The notes beneath the pieces were generated by a model, which saw nothing but the letters and a program-made list of their open reading frames with translations, was not told the DNA's origin and ran no database searches. The position numbers were made by a program, and so were the translations under genes. Positions 8,125-12,277 of a DNA stretch of 12,277 nt are shown one piece after another. Positions within the stretch are counted from its first letter, which is position 1. Each line of letters begins with the position of its first letter. Source of the DNA: CAMPJM01 sp964440915 (lineage in GTDB: Bacteria; Bacteroidota; Bacteroidia; Cytophagales; Cyclobacteriaceae); NCBI GenBank assembly GCA_964440915.1, contig CAYTTV010000080.1:1-12277 (forward strand), written 5' to 3'.

Positions 8125-9171
8125 ATGACAGATATGGCTTCAAATTCGGAAAAAAGAACAGAAATCAGTGATATAGGAGAGTTTGGTCTTATTGACAGGA
8201 TCAAGGATAAGTTTTCTAGCGTAAATCCCTCTACCCATTTGGGCATTGGGGATGATGCTGCTGTCATTGATGCAGGCGACAAGTTTCTGGTGGTTACTTC
8301 TGATATGCTTTTGGAGGGGGTGCATTTTGATCTTTCTTATACGCCCATTCAACACTTAGGCTATAAGGCAGTGGCTGTCAACATTTCTGACATTGCTGCG
8401 ATGAATGCCATTCCGCAGCAAATTACTGTCAATATCGGGTTGAGCAATCGCTTTTCTTTGGAAGCAGTAGAAGCACTATATGATGGTATAAAAGCCGCTT
8501 GCGACAACTTCAAGGTAGATTTAGTAGGGGGGGACACCACTACTTCAAGGAGCGGTTTGGTGATTTCGATTACGGCCATTGGAGCGGTAGCCAAAGAAAG
8601 TATTGCTTTGAGAAGCGGGGCCAAACCTGGTGACATCATTTGTGTTTCGGGAGACTTGGGAGGAGCCTATATGGGCTTGCAAGTATTGGAACGTGAGAAG
8701 CAAGTATTTTTAGCTGATCCAACAATGCAGCCTAAGTTAGAGGCGTACGATTATATTGTGAAACGCCAGCTAAAGCCAGAAGCGAGGATGGACATGGTAT
8801 ATGAATTGCAAGATTTCGAGGTAAAGCCCACTGCCATGATTGATGTATCTGATGGGCTTTCATCCGAACTGCTGCACATAGCAAAGAGCGCTCAAGTAGG
8901 CCTCAGCATTTATGAAGACAAAATCCCCGTGGCAAAGAATACCTATGATACGGCCGTGGAGTTTAATGTCGATCCAATGACCACAGCATTGAACGGAGGA
9001 GAAGATTATGAACTGCTCTTCACGATTGACCAGTCAGACTTTGAAAAAATAAAGCACCATCCTGATATTGCCTTTATTGGCTACATCAAACCAGCCTCAG
9101 AAGAAGTGACTTTAATAACTAAAGCAGGCAATATGGTTCCTTTGCAAGCGCAAGGGTGGAAGCAATTTTAA
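8125..9171 (+). CDS. thiL: Thiamine-monophosphate kinase ThiL
   Basis: ThiL phosphorylates thiamine monophosphate with ATP to give thiamine diphosphate, the active cofactor and last step of the pathway. The protein has 348 residues, slightly longer than the E. coli enzyme because of an N-terminal tail. The family motifs appear in order: GIGDDAAVI (40-48, metal/ATP binding), TSDMLLEGVHF (59-68), NISDIAAMNA (86-95), LVGGDTT (133-139), SGDLGGAYMGL (175-185), IDVSDGLSSEL (239-249) and GGEDYELLFT (291-300). These cover the two AIR-synthase-like domains, and all the acidic metal ligands expected are present. AAGGTG just upstream supports the start at 8125; a second ATG three codons later is also possible. 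No other thiamine gene lies nearby, so it appears to stand alone, divergent from the small lipoprotein gene. Confidence 0.95.
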   Translation: MTDMASNSEKRTEISDIGEFGLIDRIKDKFSSVNPSTHLGIGDDAAVIDAGDKFLVVTSDMLLEGVHFDLSYTPIQHLGYKAVAVNISDIAAMNAIPQQITVNIGLSNRFSLEAVEALYDGIKAACDNFKVDLVGGDTTTSRSGLVISITAIGAVAKESIALRSGAKPGDIICVSGDLGGAYMGLQVLEREKQVFLADPTMQPKLEAYDYIVKRQLKPEARMDMVYELQDFEVKPTAMIDVSDGLSSELLHIAKSAQVGLSIYEDKIPVAKNTYDTAVEFNVDPMTTALNGGEDYELLFTIDQSDFEKIKHHPDIAFIGYIKPASEEVTLITKAGNMVPLQAQGWKQF

Positions 9172-9390
9172 TGAATGGATGGGTGATGGGATGAAAGAAT
9201 ATTGTGGTTTATGGCTACTGTTTTGCTTGGTAACTTCATTACGGCGCTTTGAAGGTTGAAATATTATCAAACACGCCAACTTATACCTTTTTTATAACTC
9301 CTATCTTCAATGCTTTTTAAATCTGGGAATGGTTCATCTTACTTGTCATCCCCTTTCTATTGTCCAATATAAAAGTCAAAAGTCTAAGAC

Positions 9391-9786
9391 CTAATCCTCG
9401 GGAAAAGGGATAAACATGAATTTGGTAAAAACATTGTCTACCACAAAAAGGCAACAAAACTCATCGGGATCCTTATAGGCATTTTTAAAATCTTCAAGCT
9501 TGTCCTTATCGATGATCTTTCTCTGCACAAATTCGTCTACATAGGTCGTATAGTAGTTCCAATTGACATTCAGCTCTTCTTTGCCAATAAGGAGCTGCCC
9601 AATGGGCAGTGGGTTTTTAGAAATGGGAAAAATGGGGAAATCGGAAAACCCTCTTTTCCTGATCAGGTATGAAGCTTCCTTCAAAGTTTCCGATACTACG
9701 ATAAAGTCTTGGGTAATTGTTCCCAAGTATTTTCCATTTAGTTCCGGGTCGTTTTGCATATACAAAGTGGTTTTGTTATGATCCAA
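9391..9786 (-). CDS. Conserved-looking hypothetical protein
   Basis: A soluble acidic protein of up to 131 aa with no signal peptide or membrane segment. I do not recognise a named family. Visible features are a compact N-terminal half with ETLKEASYLIRKRGFSDFPI, a Pro-rich turn (SKNPLPIGQLLIGKEE), an aromatic stretch NWNYYTTYVDE, a charged helical part (KIIDKDKLEDFKNAYK) and a C-terminal beta-like tail (CCLFVVDNVFTKFMFIPFPED). The composition is ordinary for a folded cytoplasmic protein, and the opposite-strand reading is poor, which supports this strand. The start is uncertain. The longest frame begins at TTG (9786), and the first ATG is at 9759, giving 122 aa. An upstream stop at 9817-9819 excludes anything much longer. 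It stands between thiL (convergent) and an FMN reductase-like gene (divergent), with no evident operon partner. Confidence 0.72.
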   Translation of the reverse strand: MDHNKTTLYMQNDPELNGKYLGTITQDFIVVSETLKEASYLIRKRGFSDFPIFPISKNPLPIGQLLIGKEELNVNWNYYTTYVDEFVQRKIIDKDKLEDFKNAYKDPDEFCCLFVVDNVFTKFMFIPFPED

Positions 9787-9871
9787 ATCTGAATTTTGTA
9801 TGTGATCGTCTGCAAGTCATAACTTTATAGCAGGCTTGCCGTTCTCAAAAAGGTAACCTTATCTTTTGCAT

Positions 9872-9899
9872 CAAAATTACGATATTTACTTCTGGCAAA
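9872..9899 (-). promoter_or_regulatory. Possible promoter for the hypothetical gene at 9391-9786
   Basis: On the minus strand TAATTTTG (9872-9879) matches the TAnnTTTG -7 consensus and TTTG (9896-9899) lies 16 nt upstream of it, slightly short of the usual spacing. It would give a leader of roughly 80 nt. The match is tentative because the region is AT-rich. Confidence 0.3.
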
Positions 9900-9982
9900 C
9901 CATGCGTGAATCTACAAATAATATACGAAGAGGCAGTAAAACGTTGAATTGACTGGAGATAATAATATAACCTAAAATCAAT

Positions 9983-10555
9983 ATGTATAAACTTAAAATT
10001 ATTTCTTCTACTGTAAGACCTGGAAGGAAGGGGCCTATTATAGCACGTTGGGTGGAGAAAATGGCCAAAGCGCATGGCGGCTTTGATGTAGAACTTTTAG
10101 ACTTGGGTGAAATCAACCTGCCCTTGATGAACGAGCCCAATCACCCACGCCTTCAAAAATATGAGTTTGAGCATTCCAAGAAATGGAGTGCTGCAATAGA
10201 AGAAGCCGACTGTTTCGTTTTTGTAACAGCAGAGTACGACTACAATTATCCTGCTCCTTTAAGAAATGCCTTGGAATATCTAGTGCAAGAGTGGGCTTAT
10301 AAGGCAGGTGGCATTGTGAGCTATGGTGGAGTCTCAGCAGGAACCAGGGCAGCTAATCAGTTGAAGGCAGACCTGTCCACCCTTAAAGTAGTACCTATCA
10401 TGGAGATGGTAAATATTCCATTCTTTACCCAATTTATCAACGAAGAAAATGAGTATGTGCCTAATGAAGTATCCACCAATGCGGCATCTGTCATGTTCAG
10501 GGAAATCATAAGATGGACGAAGGGCCTTAAGGTGATTAAAGAGGATAAGTCCTGA
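9983..10555 (+). CDS. NADPH-dependent FMN reductase-family flavoprotein
   Basis: A 190-aa protein with the flavodoxin-like fold of the NADPH-dependent FMN reductase family (the group that includes YieF/ChrR, ArsH and azoreductase-like enzymes). It probably binds FMN and reduces flavins, quinones or other electrophiles using NAD(P)H in the cytoplasm. Evidence: beta strand 1 followed by the phosphate loop SSTVRPGRKG (8-17), TAEYDYNYPAPLRNALEYL (82-100, FMN ring contact and dimer surface) and SYGGVSAGTRAA (113-124, second FMN loop). The length is typical. The natural substrate cannot be told from sequence, so no gene symbol is given. The ATG at 9983 has no strong Shine-Dalgarno; CAAT precedes it. 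It is a single gene whose 3' end is followed by the structured element at 10656-10759. Confidence 0.9.
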   Translation: MYKLKIISSTVRPGRKGPIIARWVEKMAKAHGGFDVELLDLGEINLPLMNEPNHPRLQKYEFEHSKKWSAAIEEADCFVFVTAEYDYNYPAPLRNALEYLVQEWAYKAGGIVSYGGVSAGTRAANQLKADLSTLKVVPIMEMVNIPFFTQFINEENEYVPNEVSTNAASVMFREIIRWTKGLKVIKEDKS

Positions 10556-10655
10556 TTTTCTATAAGTAATGAGGACTTTGTGAGTTGGATAGGGAAAGGC
10601 CGTTTGCTGAAATGGCTGCTCAAGAACCAATCTAGCACCAAACTTCAGCTTACCG

Positions 10656-10759
10656 TAGAGCGGCCCGGATAGAACGGATACCCCACAGGACCCGAGGTAC
10701 GAGGGGCCGAGGAGTAGGAGTGATAGCCGGAAAAGCCGCCCTGATTTTTATTTTTTTTT
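10656..10759 (+). ncRNA. Candidate structured RNA or complex terminator
   Basis: A GC-rich block in the gap between two convergent genes, visibly different in composition from its AT-rich surroundings. On the + strand GCGGC (10660-10664) pairs with GCCGC (10735-10739) and CCGG (10665-10668) with CCGG (10727-10730), leaving an AAAA bulge on the 3' side. Further in, CGG (10675-10677) and CCCC (10681-10684) pair with GGGGCCG (10703-10709), leaving an ATA bulge. A small apical hairpin ACC-CGA-GGT (10690-10698) is possible. The internal loop carries GATAG on both sides (10668-10672, 10722-10726). The outer stem is followed by a T-rich run (10745-10759), so it can end the FMN reductase transcript or be the 3' end of a small RNA. 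I recall similar GATAG-containing elements scattered in Bacteroidota genomes, possibly the Flavo-1 RNA motif, but cannot confirm this. Terminator-like function is more certain than membership of any RNA family. Confidence 0.5.
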
Positions 10760-10762
10760 AAT

Positions 10763-12166
10763 TTATCTTCTCTCCAACAACACCACGTTCTCCACATGAT
10801 GGGTGTGGGGGAACATGTCTACAGGCTGCACCGCTTTTACGACGTAGGCCGCATCGAGCATGGCCAAGTCGCGCGCTTGGGTTGATGGGTTGCAGCTTAC
10901 ATAAACGATCTTTTGCGGTGCAATCTCAAGGAGGGCCTGCACAACGTCTGGGTGCATGCCAGCGCGTGGAGGATCGGTAATAATCACGTCTGGATGTCCT
11001 TCTTTTTGAATCAACTCTTGATTGAGCAGGTCCTTCATGTCGCCTGCGTAGAAGTGGCAATTCGTGAGGCCGTTGAAGTGCGCATTGGCTTTGGCATCAT
11101 CGATGGCTTCGGCTACATACTCTATGCCGACCACTTTTTTGGCCTTGGAAGCCACAAACTGGGCAATGGTGCCCGTGCCGGTATAAAGATCATAAACGAT
11201 TTCTTCTCCGGTGAGTCCTGCATAATCCCTCGCTACTTTGTACAAGGCATATGCCTGGGAGGAATTGGTCTGATAGAATGATTTTGGGCCGATCCGGAAA
11301 GACAGGTTTTCCATTTTTTCGGTAATGCAGGGCTCTCCTTTGTAGCATACGACATCGAGATCGAAGAAAGTCTCGTTCTTTTTGGTGTTGATCACATATT
11401 GGAGGGAAGTGATTTTGGGGAAAGTCTCCTGGATGTATTGCATAATACGTTGGATCGCTTCTGGGTCATCTTCTCCAAACTGTACAATCACCATTACCTC
11501 TTTCAAGGAGGAGGTTCTTATGATCAGATTTCGGAGCAGCCCGCCGTGGTTGAGTAGGTCATAGAAGGAAAAACCTTGGGACAACGCATAGTCTCTGACG
11601 GCCAACCGGATGGCATTGGACGGCTCTTCCTGTAAGTGGCAGTGTTGGATGTCAAGCACTTTGTCGAATTGCCCGGGCATATGGAAACCAAGCCCATTCC
11701 TGTCAATGTCATCGCTAGCGGCGATTTCTTCTCTTGTAAGCCAACGCTTGTTGGAGAAGGTAAACTCTAGTTTGTTGCGGTACTCTTGGGTCCTGTCTGA
11801 GGGCAGGATAGGAGAGATTGGGGGCAGGTCCACTTTGCCGATGCGCGTCAATTGGTCCACGACCTCTTGCTGCTTGTAGATAACTTGGTTTTCGTAGGAA
11901 ATATGTTGCCATTTGCAGCCACCGCAAGTCGAAAAGTGCTGGCAAAAAGGTTCAGTCCGCTGCTCTGAATAAGCATGAAACTTAACAGGTGCGCCCTCTA
12001 AGTAATTCTTCTTCTTTTTGACAATTCGAAGGTCAACAACATCGCCTGGAGCGACGCCAGACACAAAGATGACTTGTCCATTTACCCTCGCTAGGCATTT
12101 TCCTTCAGCTGCCATGCGTTCGATGGCAATTTCCGTGAGCAATTCAGGCTTTATTTTTCTTCTCAT
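10763..12166 (-). CDS. rlmD: 23S rRNA (uracil-C5)-methyltransferase RlmD (RumA family)
   Basis: A SAM-dependent enzyme that methylates a uracil at C5 in 23S rRNA (U1939 in E. coli numbering). With the ATG at 12166 the protein has 467 aa. Domains in order: an N-terminal TRAM RNA-binding domain (about 5-65), a 4Fe-4S cluster site with C75, C81, C84 and C176, a central domain, and the C-terminal Rossmann methyltransferase domain with FYQTN (297-301), DLYTGTGTI (326-334), DPPR (398-401), the nucleophile C425 in SCNP and the general base E459 in HTHHVE. A TTG 12 nt upstream (12178) would add four residues. It overlaps the promoter -7 element, so the ATG is preferred. The family also contains the dual-specific RlmCD of Gram-positives, so the exact target base is inferred. 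It is monocistronic as far as visible and convergent with the FMN reductase gene. Confidence 0.94.
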   Translation of the reverse strand: MRRKIKPELLTEIAIERMAAEGKCLARVNGQVIFVSGVAPGDVVDLRIVKKKKNYLEGAPVKFHAYSEQRTEPFCQHFSTCGGCKWQHISYENQVIYKQQEVVDQLTRIGKVDLPPISPILPSDRTQEYRNKLEFTFSNKRWLTREEIAASDDIDRNGLGFHMPGQFDKVLDIQHCHLQEEPSNAIRLAVRDYALSQGFSFYDLLNHGGLLRNLIIRTSSLKEVMVIVQFGEDDPEAIQRIMQYIQETFPKITSLQYVINTKKNETFFDLDVVCYKGEPCITEKMENLSFRIGPKSFYQTNSSQAYALYKVARDYAGLTGEEIVYDLYTGTGTIAQFVASKAKKVVGIEYVAEAIDDAKANAHFNGLTNCHFYAGDMKDLLNQELIQKEGHPDVIITDPPRAGMHPDVVQALLEIAPQKIVYVSCNPSTQARDLAMLDAAYVVKAVQPVDMFPHTHHVENVVLLERR

Positions 12167-12175
12167 ATTTGGATG

Positions 12176-12204
12176 CAAAGTTAGGCAAATTTATCTACCT
12201 GCAA
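12176..12204 (-). promoter_or_regulatory. Bacteroidota-type promoter of rlmD
   Basis: On the minus strand TTG (12202-12204), an 18-nt spacer and TAACTTTG (12176-12183) match the -33/-7 promoter of Bacteroidota. The -7 element ends only 9 nt before the ATG at 12166, so transcription would begin within a few bases of the start codon, giving an almost leaderless mRNA. This supports the ATG over the TTG at 12178 as the start. A second TAnnTTTG match (12186-12193) lacks a spaced TTG and is less likely. Confidence 0.7.
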
Positions 12205-12233
12205 TATTCGGGATCCTTGATTTTGTAGGTTCG

Positions 12234-12277
12234 TTAGACGTTAGAGATATTAGATTTCAGACGCCAGATGTTAGACA
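12234..12277. repeat. Degenerate heptamer tandem repeat, running off the window
   Basis: Six consecutive units resembling TTAGACG are seen: TTAGACG, TTAGAGATA, TTAGATT, TCAGACG, CCAGATG and TTAGACA, of 7, 9, 7, 7, 7 and 7 nt. The array reaches the last base and probably continues. It lies upstream of the rlmD promoter in the intergenic region and contains no reading frame. Heptad-phased intergenic repeats of this style occur in Cytophagales-like genomes as far as I recall; their role is unknown. Confidence 0.55.

Noticed and set aside
7866..8282. Long minus-strand frame overlapping the start of thiL
   Set aside because: It is antisense to the clear thiL coding region. The real minus-strand gene in this area is the 49-aa lipoprotein in a different frame.
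9252..9293. AAGGT/ACCTT hairpin followed by six T after thiL, as a terminator
   Set aside because: The stem is only 5 bp with a loop of about 28 nt, so it would not be stable enough to claim.
9902..9952. Short 16-codon frame upstream of the FMN reductase gene, as a possible leader peptide
   Set aside because: No ribosome binding site, no codon run or attenuator structure, and its composition is unremarkable.
12167..12178. TTG start giving rlmD four extra residues
   Set aside because: It overlaps the -7 element of the only good promoter, and family members begin close to the ATG at 12166.

Overview
The window looks like a chromosomal segment from a member of the Bacteroidota, probably Cytophagales-like. 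Three things support this: a TTG-N18-TAACTTTG promoter of the Bacteroidota (-33/-7) type directly before rlmD, mostly weak Shine-Dalgarno sequences, and the character of the proteins. The phylum call is firmer than the order. There is no sign of phage, plasmid, insertion sequence or CRISPR.

Left part (1-7687): a strong intrinsic terminator closes off whatever lies upstream. It is followed by a tight three-gene operon on the + strand, with gaps of 9 and 21 nt. The genes are glgE (maltosyltransferase), a fused trehalose synthase/maltokinase (treS-pep2) and glgB (branching enzyme). Together they encode the whole GlgE route: trehalose to maltose (TreS), maltose to maltose-1-phosphate (maltokinase domain), maltose-1-phosphate to linear alpha-1,4-glucan (GlgE), and branching (GlgB). 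The catalytic residues of all four activities are present. No glgA, glgC, glgP or otsAB lies in the window, so trehalose must come from elsewhere.

Middle (7688-9982): a very short, basic lipoprotein gene (49 aa, minus strand) lies between glgB and the divergent thiL (thiamine-monophosphate kinase). A conserved-looking 131-aa protein of unknown function follows on the minus strand.

Right part (9983-12277): an NADPH-dependent FMN reductase-family flavoprotein on the + strand faces rlmD (23S rRNA m5U methyltransferase) on the minus strand. Between their 3' ends is a GC-rich element of about 100 nt that folds into a multi-part stem and ends in a long T-run. It is the best candidate for a non-coding RNA or complex terminator and the most interesting unexplained structure here. 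The right edge holds a degenerate heptamer repeat (TTAGACG-like) upstream of the rlmD promoter.

Apart from the operon, the genes appear to be unrelated housekeeping functions with their own promoters.
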